This document shows, one piece after another, positions 41,805 through 50,842 of a stretch of 64,000 nt of DNA. A program made the translations under genes and the position numbers. Within the stretch, counting starts at the first letter, position 1. Every line of letters starts with the position of its first letter. The notes beneath the pieces were generated by a model, which was given only the letters and a program-made list of their open reading frames with translations, did not search any database and had not been told where the DNA came from. This DNA is from Lachnospiraceae bacterium UBA3850 (lineage in GTDB: Bacteria; Bacillota; Clostridia; Lachnospirales; Lachnospiraceae), in NCBI GenBank assembly GCA_002392655.1, contig DGHK01000050.1, forward strand, positions 1 to 64,000, in the 5' to 3' direction.

Positions 41805-44351
41805 ATGAGCAGACGTAGCTTAAGAAATAATGTATTTGATCAGTTATTAAGCAAAGATGTTATTGCAGGGATTGAACTGAGTGAAGTGCCAAAGGATAAA
41901 TTAAACAAGGCGAAAAAGGTGCCTGAAAATGGACCGGAAAATGAAATAATATCTGATGATGTTTCAACAGTTAGAATAGTTTCTTTGGATGAGACAGGAA
42001 CGTTTGAACATCTTTGGAATCAAGACAATCCTAAAAATGAATTTAGGTGTATAGGCGGAGTATATGTGGATTTGCCTATAAAAACTGACGGGAAAATCAA
42101 TAGTGATGATATATCGGACAGAATAAATGTCGAGTTAAGGAAAATATATAATTTCTTTTGTGATTCGATAGAAGAGTTTAATAAATCAATTCGAGGTTAT
42201 GAAGTTATAATGCCTGATAGTCTTCATTTGGGCGACATAGCTTTAAAAGATAAGACTAACGGGGATATAATTCCTTATTGGAATAATGATAAAAAAGATT
42301 GGAATCGTGATAGATATAATATTAGAAAAAAATTTAGGAGATTTATTGAAGAAAAAACCAGTCGTTTTGTGAATGATAATCATTATAAAACCTATGGATA
42401 TCTTTTATCAATGAATCAAATTAGTATTGATGATGTGAATCCTTCAAATATTGTAGATTATAGAGTTGGGGCAAATCTTTATGAAGAAATGGTTATTAGA
42501 GCGGTGGAGAATAACCTGTTTTATGATGTAGACAAAGAAGTGAAGAATGCTTCTGTAAGAATGGCAACTAAAGTTTTCACACCCAATAAGGATGAAGTTG
42601 GATTATATACGTTAAATAAAAAGGGAAAGGGGTTTGTAACAAACACTAATTTTATAAAAACGGCATTGATGCATAAAATAAATGATGTGTCTTCTTTGAA
42701 TAAGGATATAAATATCAGTTTTGCTGTTGAGTCGATTCAGTATTATAAAACCGATGAAAGTCAGGAAGAATTAGCGTTCCATTATCTTTCAGATATTATC
42801 TGCGGAATACTTAAAAATAAGTATATGTTTGGTAATAATTACGGAAATGGGTATGATGAATTATCTGAACAGGTACTCGTCGATAAATCGTATGAATTAA
42901 CTGACGAAGGTTATTCGATAAGATTTATGTCCGAACCAGATCGTATGTACAATCAAATGCTTGAGTGTGTATATGCAGGTAAGCTCGTAGATTATTATTC
43001 AATTAAATATGATTTTGAAAGAAGAATAATTGATAAGAGACCTGAAATAAAACTTGTCAGTAAGTACTATTATGACAAATTCCTTCCGGAGCTTGATAAT
43101 CTTCTTGAGGAGAGGCTTAGTACTGATGTCGGTTATCAGAATATGGTTATAAGTAAACTTCCGGAGTTGTATGCTCAGAATAATGCTTTTATGGGATACA
43201 CTAACAAATATGAAAAGGGCAGATTTATTGCCTTAAATATGTGCAATGTTCTTGAACAGGTGAAGGATAGAATAAAGTCATCTAGATTTTGTGACATGTA
43301 TTCTTTTAGATTTATAGACATTGTTATTCGAGGTGAAAACCACAGGGGCGAAATATCGAATCTTAAACCACTTTTGGAAAAGGGAGAACAGTATGGATAT
43401 TCGGTTGGAGTGGAAGAATTCCTGGAGCATAAACAAAGGGCTATTCAATTTTACTTCAATTCGATGAAATACGATCAAATAATAAAAGAATACTATAAGA
43501 ATGTTATTGGCTCATATGTAGATGGAAAGTGGAATTTCTCGGATATAGAAAATCTTATTTCCTCTATGAAAGCAATAAGTGGAAATCAAAATCAAGGTAT
43601 TTTGATAGTAGGTAAAATAAAAAGCTCCCTGGCACAGGCGTTAGCATTTGAACGCATGCCAAATGCTGAAATCTATTTTGAAGAAGCTCTTAAGGAGATG
43701 GAAGGTGATAAGGGAAATACAAGAATTACGCTCTCATATATGCTTCATCATTTCATAGATATGGCAACAAAATGTAATTGGGAAAAGTATAAAGAAAAAT
43801 ATGAAAAATATGCAGCTGAGTATTTTGAGGTGAATCCGGATTCGTTCACCATAGAATTGCTTGAAAAATTATTCGTAAAAATAATGAATGAGATTAATAA
43901 TTACAGTGAATGGAGATTTGCACTATATCTCTACATAAAATCATTAAAGGTGTTCTATTATGAACAGTTCAAAGATAGTATGGATTTTCGCAATCTGATA
44001 AATAAAATGGGCAAAGAAATACTAGAACACGCAAAAAGTGTAAATGACATGATTCATCCATGGGAGCTGATTTATAAAAATCTGTATGAAATTATGGATG
44101 AGATTGGAGATGCTACAAAGAATACATTTTATAAAGAATTGATAAAAAAGGAGAGAATGAAAAACAGTGGTCCAACCATATGGGCTATCATCATAAAGTT
44201 TAAACTTGATTACATGGATAAATATGAGATTTCTGATGATGAGTATGTAGAGCAGTTGAAAGATATTGAGGGATTAGAAAATATTAAAGATATGTCAAAT
44301 GATGAAGTGAAGAAGGTATTATCAGATAAGCTGACATATATGTACAACTAA
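41805..44351 (+). CDS. DUF3800-like domain fused to a TPR-like helical region
   Basis: An 848-residue protein directly upstream of cas13a. After 55 residues comes RIVSLDETGTFEH (D62-E63-T64-G65) and IGGVYVDLP, the start of DUF3800 proteins, which have an RNase-H-like fold. SLHLGDIALKD and, at about residue 325-335, FHYLSDIICG match later DUF3800 motifs. The remaining 480 residues are helical; residues 620-765 resemble the end of the kinase at 52659. The ATG at 41805 follows AGGAGG by 7 bases. Nuclease activity is suggested by the fold only. No known Cas family matches. Confidence 0.7.
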   Translation: MSRRSLRNNVFDQLLSKDVIAGIELSEVPKDKLNKAKKVPENGPENEIISDDVSTVRIVSLDETGTFEHLWNQDNPKNEFRCIGGVYVDLPIKTDGKINSDDISDRINVELRKIYNFFCDSIEEFNKSIRGYEVIMPDSLHLGDIALKDKTNGDIIPYWNNDKKDWNRDRYNIRKKFRRFIEEKTSRFVNDNHYKTYGYLLSMNQISIDDVNPSNIVDYRVGANLYEEMVIRAVENNLFYDVDKEVKNASVRMATKVFTPNKDEVGLYTLNKKGKGFVTNTNFIKTALMHKINDVSSLNKDINISFAVESIQYYKTDESQEELAFHYLSDIICGILKNKYMFGNNYGNGYDELSEQVLVDKSYELTDEGYSIRFMSEPDRMYNQMLECVYAGKLVDYYSIKYDFERRIIDKRPEIKLVSKYYYDKFLPELDNLLEERLSTDVGYQNMVISKLPELYAQNNAFMGYTNKYEKGRFIALNMCNVLEQVKDRIKSSRFCDMYSFRFIDIVIRGENHRGEISNLKPLLEKGEQYGYSVGVEEFLEHKQRAIQFYFNSMKYDQIIKEYYKNVIGSYVDGKWNFSDIENLISSMKAISGNQNQGILIVGKIKSSLAQALAFERMPNAEIYFEEALKEMEGDKGNTRITLSYMLHHFIDMATKCNWEKYKEKYEKYAAEYFEVNPDSFTIELLEKLFVKIMNEINNYSEWRFALYLYIKSLKVFYYEQFKDSMDFRNLINKMGKEILEHAKSVNDMIHPWELIYKNLYEIMDEIGDATKNTFYKELIKKERMKNSGPTIWAIIIKFKLDYMDKYEISDDEYVEQLKDIEGLENIKDMSNDEVKKVLSDKLTYMYN

Positions 44352-44372
44352 AAATGATTGGGGGATTAGCAA

Positions 44373-47300
44373 ATGAAAATAACAAAAGTAAATCATGTAA
44401 AACCAGCGGTTTCAACAGAAGAAAAAACTCAAGAAGGTATTTTGTACAAAAATCCTACAGATGGTAAGGGACTTCCGGATATAGAAAAACATGTTGATGA
44501 TCTTATCGCGCGTGCTAGTCGTAATTTTAAAGAGAACTTTAAATACTATATAGATGACAATGCATCACCGGAGGAAAAGAAAAAACTTCAACAGAAAAAG
44601 AATAAATTTAGAAATGGTGTAATTGAATCATTAAAAAATCAAAATATGGTAATCCAGCCCGTAGAACTGGAAGAAGGAGATATACAGATCGCTCTTTCAC
44701 TTGTTAAAGGTGAATTGAGTGAAGGAGGTGTATCTGAAAAGGGTTCAAGAAAGGCAAGAGAGAAGGCCGCTTTTAGAAGATTCTTATCAGATTATGCAAA
44801 TCTGGATGAGGCATTCAGGATGGATCTACTCAGAAGAATCAGAAGAATTGTACTTATCTATTTTTATGGAACAGATTCTATGAACGAAACAATCAAGAGT
44901 GATTTTGATGTATGGGATGATCATAAGAGTAGGCAGTCGGATTATTCAGCATATATCAAGCATGAATTTGTAAGTACAATTGTTGAGAATAAGAAAGAAC
45001 AGGAAAAACTGCGAGAGGAAAACTATAATCAGCTCAAGGATAGCATTAGAAAAGCGAATATAAATTCATACAGATCAACTGTTTCTTATATTGACTCCTT
45101 ATCAGATGAGCAAAAGTCAACCTTGTTTTTTGCTGATCAAGATATGATTAATTATTGGGTACATCATATTGAAGATGAGGTCGAAAGAATATACAAAAAG
45201 ACAAAGAGACTGAATAAGGATAATACTTATAAGTTATGTAAGGGTTATATTAGTGAGAAAGTTTGGAAAGGAATAATCAATTACATATGCATAAAGTATA
45301 TTGCTATTGGTAAAGTAGTATATAACCTTGCAATGGAGGATCTTGGAGGCGATAAAGATGAAAATTTGGGTGAGCTTGCAGCTGCATTCAAAAACGGCAT
45401 AAGTTCTTTTGATTACGAAATCATAAAAGCTGAGGAGCGTCTTCAGAGAGAAACTGCAGTATATGTTAGTTTTGCTATCAATAACTTCCTTTCTGCAACG
45501 GTTGATAGAGGTGAAGATGTTAAGGATAAGGAATGTGATATAGCAGATAAAAATCTTAACAGACTTCCAAATACAAAGAGAAATATACTTCAGTTCTTTG
45601 GTGGATCAAGCAGGTGGAGCGGATTTGATTATTCAAAGTACTCTTCTGATGAAACAGGGGAGTATCTCTGGAATCAAGTAAGAGAAGCTCTTTATTCCAT
45701 GAGAAATGAGAGTTTTCATTTCAATACAAAGAATATTAAATCAGACTGGGATCAAAAACTGATTTCAGATATGTTTGAGACCGATAGCAGGGAATGTGGA
45801 AAAAGTGAAGTGGTTAAATTCTACTCGAATAATATCCCAATGTTTTATAGTGAGACTGATATAGAAAAGTTGATGCATAAGTTATATGACAATTATTCAA
45901 TCAGAGCATCACAGGTTCCGGCATTTAATACTGTTTTCGTAAGAAAGAATTTTGCTTCATTTATTGGAGAAAAACTAAAGATACATACTACATTTTCCGG
46001 TGAGGAACTGCAGCAATTCCAAAGTGCGCTTTATTATTTATTAAAAGAAGTTTATTATAATGCATTTTTGACTGATAAGAATACTAAGAAGTTCTTCCTT
46101 GATGCAGTTTCATCGTTGAATGATAGTGACAAAGAACATAAATATGCAGTAATAGATTTCAAAAAACGTATTAATGAAATAAATAGAAGTGGCAGCTTTT
46201 CTCTTTCTGAAATATGTCAGATCATAATGACAGAATATAATCAGCAAAATGATAAGTGGATGAAGAAAAGGACGAACAAGGGAAAGGAAAAATTGCCGGA
46301 TGGATATCAGCATTACAAAATGCTTTTGTTGGAGAGCCTGAGAGATGCTTTTGTATTATATTTGAATTCTGATACATCATATAGTTTTATAAATAGTCCT
46401 AGAAAGAAAGATATTCCATCAAAGGATGAGTTTCTCCCGAACTTTAGCTCAGACAGATATGATAGTATCGTGAAAGAATTGGCACAGAATCCTGAATTGC
46501 AGAAGTGGTATGTGATGGGAAGGTTTTTGTATCCGAAACAGACTAATCAGCTGGCAGGTAGTATCAGAAATTACATCCAGTATAAATGGGATATAAAACG
46601 AAGAGCGGAAAATACAGGTAATGCAGTAGCGGTATCAGAGGAACTGTCAAATAGGCTTAAAAAAATTCTTCAGGTTATTGAAATCTGTACAAAGATGGCG
46701 GGTACTATCTCACACGAGATAACGGATTACTTTGATGACGAAGATGATTATGCAAGTTATATAGAGAGATTTCTGGATTATGGAAAAGAATTTGAACAGT
46801 ATGATATATCTCCATCCGGAAAACTAAAAGAATTCTGTACTTCTAAAAATATAGGTGATAATTCTTCTATAGATATATTTTATGATGGTAAAAATCCGAT
46901 TTTGAATAGAAATATAGTACTATCCAAGATGTACGGTTCCGGAGATATTTTGGCAGATGCACTTTCAGATAATCGAGTTAATATAGCTGATATAGAAGCG
47001 TACTATAAGTGTAAGGACAAGCTCACAAAGTATAGGACAACAGGTGAGTTTTCCACTAAAGATGAAGTTGTTGAGATAAAGAAATATCAGGAGCTCAAAA
47101 ATCACGTTGAATTTCGGGACATAGTTGAATATGCAGAATTATTAAATGAATTACAAGGACAGCTCATTAATTGGACCTACTTAAGAGAAAGAGATCTTCT
47201 ATATTATCAGTTGGGATTCCATTATAGCTGCCTTAAGAATGATTCAAATAAACCTTCTGACTATAAGTCCATAGTGGTTGAGGGAAGGACGATAAATAAT

Positions 47301-48107
47301 GCAATACTTCATCAGTTTGCATCCCTTTATATAAATGGAGTTCCTTTATTTGTTCTTGATGGAGATGAGTATAAACGTGATAAAGAGAAGTCAGCAGGTG
47401 GAAACATAAGAGGATTTTTCGATTATTGTAAAATAGCATTTCCTGAGTATACTAATAAATTCACTGTGTATACTTCTGGATTGGAATTATTTGAAACAGT
47501 AAAGGAACATGATGAAATAATAAACCTTAGAAATCATATAGATCATTCTAAATACTTTGTTATGAATCCAGCTGTAAACGGCGGACGGAGTATGATTGAT
47601 ATATATAGTGAGGTGTTCGATAGATTCTTTTCGTATGATCATAAATACCGTAAGAACGTACCAAATGTGTTGTTTAACATTTGTATGAAACATTTTGCTG
47701 CGTTAAGTATTGGATTCTCAACAGGTGAAAAAGTTGTTCAGAGGGATAAAGAGAGGAAAGAATGTAAAGATAGGGCAACTATAGTTATAAACAAGATATC
47801 GGCAGAGCCATTTACATACAAACTTAAGAATGGAAAGGTAGAGTGTCCAGCAAAGAGTGAAAGATTCCTGAGAAACATGGTAAGTTTACTTTATTACAGA
47901 GATAATATTCCGGAGGGGATTGTTTATTATACAGGAAAGCTTAAGAGCGTTTCGCCTGATAATAATGGACAAAAGATAGATCTAAGAAACTCACGAAATA
48001 AAGGTAATAATGGCTACAGTAAAAAGAATAAAACTGTGGGAAAAAAGAATGAAAAGGATTTAACCAGTAATCCATTTGATGATTTATTCTCTGGTTTGAA
48101 GTTGTAG
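44373..48107 (+). CDS. cas13a: CRISPR effector Cas13a (type VI-A RNA-guided RNase)
   Basis: A 1244-residue protein with two HEPN ribonuclease motifs of the RxxxxH type: R444-NESF-H449 and R1053-NHID-H1058. Length, motif spacing (about 600 residues) and the adjoining repeats match Cas13a; Leptotrichia buccalis Cas13a has them at R472/H477 and R1048/H1053. It processes its own crRNA and, once bound to matching RNA, cuts target and bystander RNA. The last 70 residues are a basic, low-complexity tail. It is the fourth gene of an operon, 21 bp after the DUF3800-like gene, and lies between the two arrays. Confidence 0.96.
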   Translation: MKITKVNHVKPAVSTEEKTQEGILYKNPTDGKGLPDIEKHVDDLIARASRNFKENFKYYIDDNASPEEKKKLQQKKNKFRNGVIESLKNQNMVIQPVELEEGDIQIALSLVKGELSEGGVSEKGSRKAREKAAFRRFLSDYANLDEAFRMDLLRRIRRIVLIYFYGTDSMNETIKSDFDVWDDHKSRQSDYSAYIKHEFVSTIVENKKEQEKLREENYNQLKDSIRKANINSYRSTVSYIDSLSDEQKSTLFFADQDMINYWVHHIEDEVERIYKKTKRLNKDNTYKLCKGYISEKVWKGIINYICIKYIAIGKVVYNLAMEDLGGDKDENLGELAAAFKNGISSFDYEIIKAEERLQRETAVYVSFAINNFLSATVDRGEDVKDKECDIADKNLNRLPNTKRNILQFFGGSSRWSGFDYSKYSSDETGEYLWNQVREALYSMRNESFHFNTKNIKSDWDQKLISDMFETDSRECGKSEVVKFYSNNIPMFYSETDIEKLMHKLYDNYSIRASQVPAFNTVFVRKNFASFIGEKLKIHTTFSGEELQQFQSALYYLLKEVYYNAFLTDKNTKKFFLDAVSSLNDSDKEHKYAVIDFKKRINEINRSGSFSLSEICQIIMTEYNQQNDKWMKKRTNKGKEKLPDGYQHYKMLLLESLRDAFVLYLNSDTSYSFINSPRKKDIPSKDEFLPNFSSDRYDSIVKELAQNPELQKWYVMGRFLYPKQTNQLAGSIRNYIQYKWDIKRRAENTGNAVAVSEELSNRLKKILQVIEICTKMAGTISHEITDYFDDEDDYASYIERFLDYGKEFEQYDISPSGKLKEFCTSKNIGDNSSIDIFYDGKNPILNRNIVLSKMYGSGDILADALSDNRVNIADIEAYYKCKDKLTKYRTTGEFSTKDEVVEIKKYQELKNHVEFRDIVEYAELLNELQGQLINWTYLRERDLLYYQLGFHYSCLKNDSNKPSDYKSIVVEGRTINNAILHQFASLYINGVPLFVLDGDEYKRDKEKSAGGNIRGFFDYCKIAFPEYTNKFTVYTSGLELFETVKEHDEIINLRNHIDHSKYFVMNPAVNGGRSMIDIYSEVFDRFFSYDHKYRKNVPNVLFNICMKHFAALSIGFSTGEKVVQRDKERKECKDRATIVINKISAEPFTYKLKNGKVECPAKSERFLRNMVSLLYYRDNIPEGIVYYTGKLKSVSPDNNGQKIDLRNSRNKGNNGYSKKNKTVGKKNEKDLTSNPFDDLFSGLKL

Positions 48108-48140
48108 GAGTTTTGCACTTTATGCAAGAATTCTATTCCG

Positions 48141-48275
48141 TTTTAAGCCGATGCCCTATTTTAGCGGGTTTAAGAAGGAATTTGGGTGATAATCACCTTT
48201 GAAAAAATGATAATAAAAGTTTTAGCCGCAGACGTGGTCGTAAGTCGGCTAAAACACTACCATAAAAAAGGTAGG
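48141..48275 (+). promoter_or_regulatory. CRISPR leader of array 2 with two conserved hairpins
   Basis: Same 135-base layout as the leader of array 1: TTTTAAGCCGAT at 48141-48152, GTTTTAGCC (48219-48227) pairing with GGCTAAAAC (48247-48255), then CTACC (48257-48261) pairing with GGTAG (48270-48274) abutting the first repeat. Outside these blocks the two leaders differ strongly, so the blocks are under constraint. The inner loop shows an A-T to G-C exchange that keeps a pair. Confidence 0.8.
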
Positions 48276-49315
48276 GTTAAAAGAAAACAGCCCGGCATAG
48301 CGGGCAATAACAGAATTTTATTGTGTTTTCTGATATATTCACGGTATTAGTTAAAAGAAAACAGCCCGGCATAGCGGGCAATAACCCAACTGCTACACCA
48401 CCAGCCGCAGCACCGCCTATAGTTAAAAGAAAACAGCCCGGCATAGCGGGCAATAACTTTTTCTGCTTTCGCAACTGTCACGCTTGAGCCTATTGTTAAA
48501 AGAAAACAGCCCGGCATAGCGGGCAATAACGCCTTTCTTGTCATTGCATATTATGTACACTCCCAAAAGTTAAAAGAAAACAGCCCGGCATAGCGGGCAA
48601 TAACGATTCAGATAATCGCAAACAGTGATAGAACCGTAGAGTTAAAAGAAAACAGCCCGGCATAGCGGGCAATAACGGATAGATCGGTTGATACATCATA
48701 TGAATGGGCTGAGAGTTAAAAGAAAACAGCCCGGCATAGCGGGCAATAACTTTTGTTTTCTCTTTGAAAGCTTGTTTCTCTTCGTCGGTTGTTAAAAGAA
48801 AACAGCCCGGCATAGCGGGCAATAACTCTACTACGCTTTCATAATCTCCAGTTGTCTTGACGTTAAAAGAAAACAGCCCGGCATAGCGGGCAATAACTTA
48901 CTTCATTCATAGTTTTCTCTTCCATTTTAAAATCGTTAAAAGAAAACAGCCCGGCATAGCGGGCAATAACTTGGCATTTCGCCAATTGCTACAATACTAA
49001 AAAACATCGTTAAAAGAAAACAGCCCGGCATAGCGGGCAATAACCCTTTTCCAGCGCCGGATTTTGCTTTCGCTCCACCGTTAAAAGAAAACAGCCCGGC
49101 ATAGCGGGCAATAACTCTTCGTACTTTACGTTGAAGAAGTGTGGACAGATTCCAGTTAAAAGAAAACAGCCCGGCATAGCGGGCAATAACCACTCTCAGC
49201 CTTCCAAGCGTCAACATGTGCATCGTTAAAAGAAAACAGCCCGACATAGCGGGCAATAACTTGTCGTACACCCACCAGATCTGTCCTTCCTTTAGGTTAA
49301 AAGAAAACAGCCCAG
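48276..49315 (+). CRISPR. CRISPR array 2 (type VI-A): 14 full repeats plus a truncated one, 14 spacers
   Basis: Repeats of 36 bases begin GTTAAAAGAAAACAGCCCGG and end GCGGGCAATAAC; spacers are 34-40 bases. The repeats are identical except number 14 (49225-49260), with CCCGAC. A final copy starting at 49296 is cut after about 20 bases, marking the leader-distal end. Stem GCCCG/CGGGC gives the Cas13a handle; transcription is left to right. It sits between cas13a and cas1. In reverse complement all 14 spacers have an open frame. Spacer 2 (48386-48421) matches, at peptide level, spacers 1 and 4 of array 1. Confidence 0.97.
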
Positions 49316-49337
49316 CGTTATGATATATATGGAAGAA

Positions 49338-49366
49338 GGTATGTCTTTGGACATATCTTTTTTCTT
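49338..49366 (+). terminator. Terminator after CRISPR array 2
   Basis: GGTATGTC pairs with GACATATC (8 bp, two G-U/A-U changes) around TTTG, followed by TTTTTT. Confidence 0.85.
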
Positions 49367-49445
49367 TTGTGCAAATTTTGAGTGATAAGAATAGATAAAA
49401 TACAAATAGATAAATTTTTTTATTTGTATAAAGGAGGAAGAAGAT

Positions 49446-50444
49446 ATGTGTGAGATCCATTTGATTGACAATACAGCGAAGGTGGGAAATGAGATGGGAA
49501 GGATTTATATAAGAGGAAAGGATGGTGAAAAAAGCATTCCAATCGAAACGGTAGAAGGAATCAATGTGTATGGTAAACCTCAACTGACTACGCAGTGTGT
49601 TGAGGAGTGCTTAAAAAGAGGTATACCGATTTCTTTCTTTTCTTCTAATGGTGGCTATATTGGAGGATTTTCAGCTGTGAACTATATCAACGTAAAAAGA
49701 CAGAGATTACAAGCTGTGTTTAATCAGACTGATGAGTCATTTGAACTTGCTAAAAAAATAATTGAGGCAAAAGTCAGTAATCAGATTGCGATATTAAGAA
49801 GATACAATCGCACTAATAACAATGCTGCGCAATCGAATATTGATTGTATGCGAAGATATAGAAATCATATCGGGCGATGTAATGATATTCATCAGTTGAT
49901 GGGATATGAAGGTATATCTGCCAGGGAGTATTTTGGAGGGTTAGGTAAAATTGTAAGACCAGAGTTTTACTTCTCTCATAGGACTAAAAATCCACCACAG
50001 GATCATTTTAATGCGTTGTTAAGTTTTGGATATTCTCTTTTATATAAAGAACTCTATGGAATGGTTGAGAGTAAAGGACTGAATCCGTTCTTTGGATTTA
50101 TACATGAAGATAAGGAAGGGCATCCGGCATTAGTAAGTGATTTGATTGAGGAATGGCGGACAATAATTATAGATTCCATGGTAATGAGTTTAGTTAATGG
50201 CAATGAGATATCAATAGATGAAGATTTTGAAGCTGCTGATTCTGAGCATCCGTTTTATCTTACATTTTCAGGACGAATGAAAGTGATTGCTAAGTATAAT
50301 CAGAAGATGGAGACAACGACAACATATATGGATGGATATTCTTCATTATCATACAGAAGAGCAATCGATAGTCAGATAAGGTCGCTGATATATGTTATTG
50401 AAGATGGTAATGTGGATAGGTATTCGCCAATAAAGGTAAGGTGA
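49446..50444 (+). CDS. cas1: CRISPR-associated integrase Cas1
   Basis: A 332-residue Cas1. The N-terminal beta domain ends in ECLKRGIPISFFS. The catalytic helical domain shows PPQDHFNALLSFGYSLLY, LNPFFGFIHEDKEGHPALVSDLIEEWR with the conserved acidic and His residues. With Cas2 it inserts new spacers at the leader end of arrays. AAAGGAGG stands 8 bases before the ATG. cas2 overlaps its stop by 4 bp. Type VI-A loci often carry cas1-cas2; here they may serve both arrays, since both have the same leader. Confidence 0.95.
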   Translation: MCEIHLIDNTAKVGNEMGRIYIRGKDGEKSIPIETVEGINVYGKPQLTTQCVEECLKRGIPISFFSSNGGYIGGFSAVNYINVKRQRLQAVFNQTDESFELAKKIIEAKVSNQIAILRRYNRTNNNAAQSNIDCMRRYRNHIGRCNDIHQLMGYEGISAREYFGGLGKIVRPEFYFSHRTKNPPQDHFNALLSFGYSLLYKELYGMVESKGLNPFFGFIHEDKEGHPALVSDLIEEWRTIIIDSMVMSLVNGNEISIDEDFEAADSEHPFYLTFSGRMKVIAKYNQKMETTTTYMDGYSSLSYRRAIDSQIRSLIYVIEDGNVDRYSPIKVR

Positions 50445-50737
50445 TTATTGTGAAGGAAAAGATACGAGTAATCATCATATATGACATAAAAGATGACAAA
50501 CGAAGGCGTGCATATGTGAAGATACTGAGTAGTTATGGTTATAGAATTCAATATTCGGCCTTTGAAGCCTATCTGTCTCACAAGAAATATGAAAAACTGA
50601 AATTTGTATTGAAAAAACTTGAGGTAGACGAAGATAGCGTAATCATGTATAAGATGAATAGTCTATGTGAAACTATTCATTATGGGGATACTTCATATCT
50701 TGCATCTGTTGAAGAAAGTGATTGTCTGTTTTTATAA
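50441..50737 (+). CDS. cas2: CRISPR-associated protein Cas2
   Basis: A 98-residue Cas2, standard length. The opening VIIIYDIKDDKRRRAYVKIL contains the metal-site Asp of the family, and YGYRIQYSAFEAYLS follows. It forms the central dimer of the Cas1-Cas2 integrase. The frame can start at GTG 50441, overlapping cas1 by 4 bp, or at GTG 50450, which has AAGGTG better placed; the second would give 95 residues. No further cas genes follow. Confidence 0.93.
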   Translation: MIIVKEKIRVIIIYDIKDDKRRRAYVKILSSYGYRIQYSAFEAYLSHKKYEKLKFVLKKLEVDEDSVIMYKMNSLCETIHYGDTSYLASVEESDCLFL

Positions 50738-50758
50738 AAAACAACCAAATTATGTAGT

Positions 50759-50787
50759 TTTACAATATTTATTTCGAATGCTATTAT
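50759..50787 (+). promoter_or_regulatory. Promoter of the HTH-kinase gene pair
   Basis: TTTACA at 50759-50764 and TATTAT at 50782-50787, spaced by 17 bp, about 55 bases before the GTG start at 50843. Confidence 0.65.
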
Positions 50788-50842
50788 GAAAGTGATATTG
50801 CTAGTCACATAGGTGTTGTTTATTCAGTATGGGAGGCATATA

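Noticed and set aside
44373..48107. Possible Cas13d or Cas13b assignment
   Set aside because: Cas13d is about 930 residues, and Cas13b has its HEPN motifs near the two termini and a different repeat type. Length, motif spacing and repeat ending AATAAC fit Cas13a.
48108..48275. Possible tracrRNA or anti-repeat (GCCCTATTTTAGCGGG at 48153 resembles part of a repeat)
   Set aside because: The resemblance is limited to a short GC stem, Cas13a needs no tracrRNA, and array 1 has no counterpart at that place.
48277..49583. Long minus-strand open frames with repeated PAMPGCFLLT-like peptides over array 2
   Set aside because: They are translations of the CRISPR repeats and spacers; the repeat length of 36 keeps the frame open. 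Not genes.
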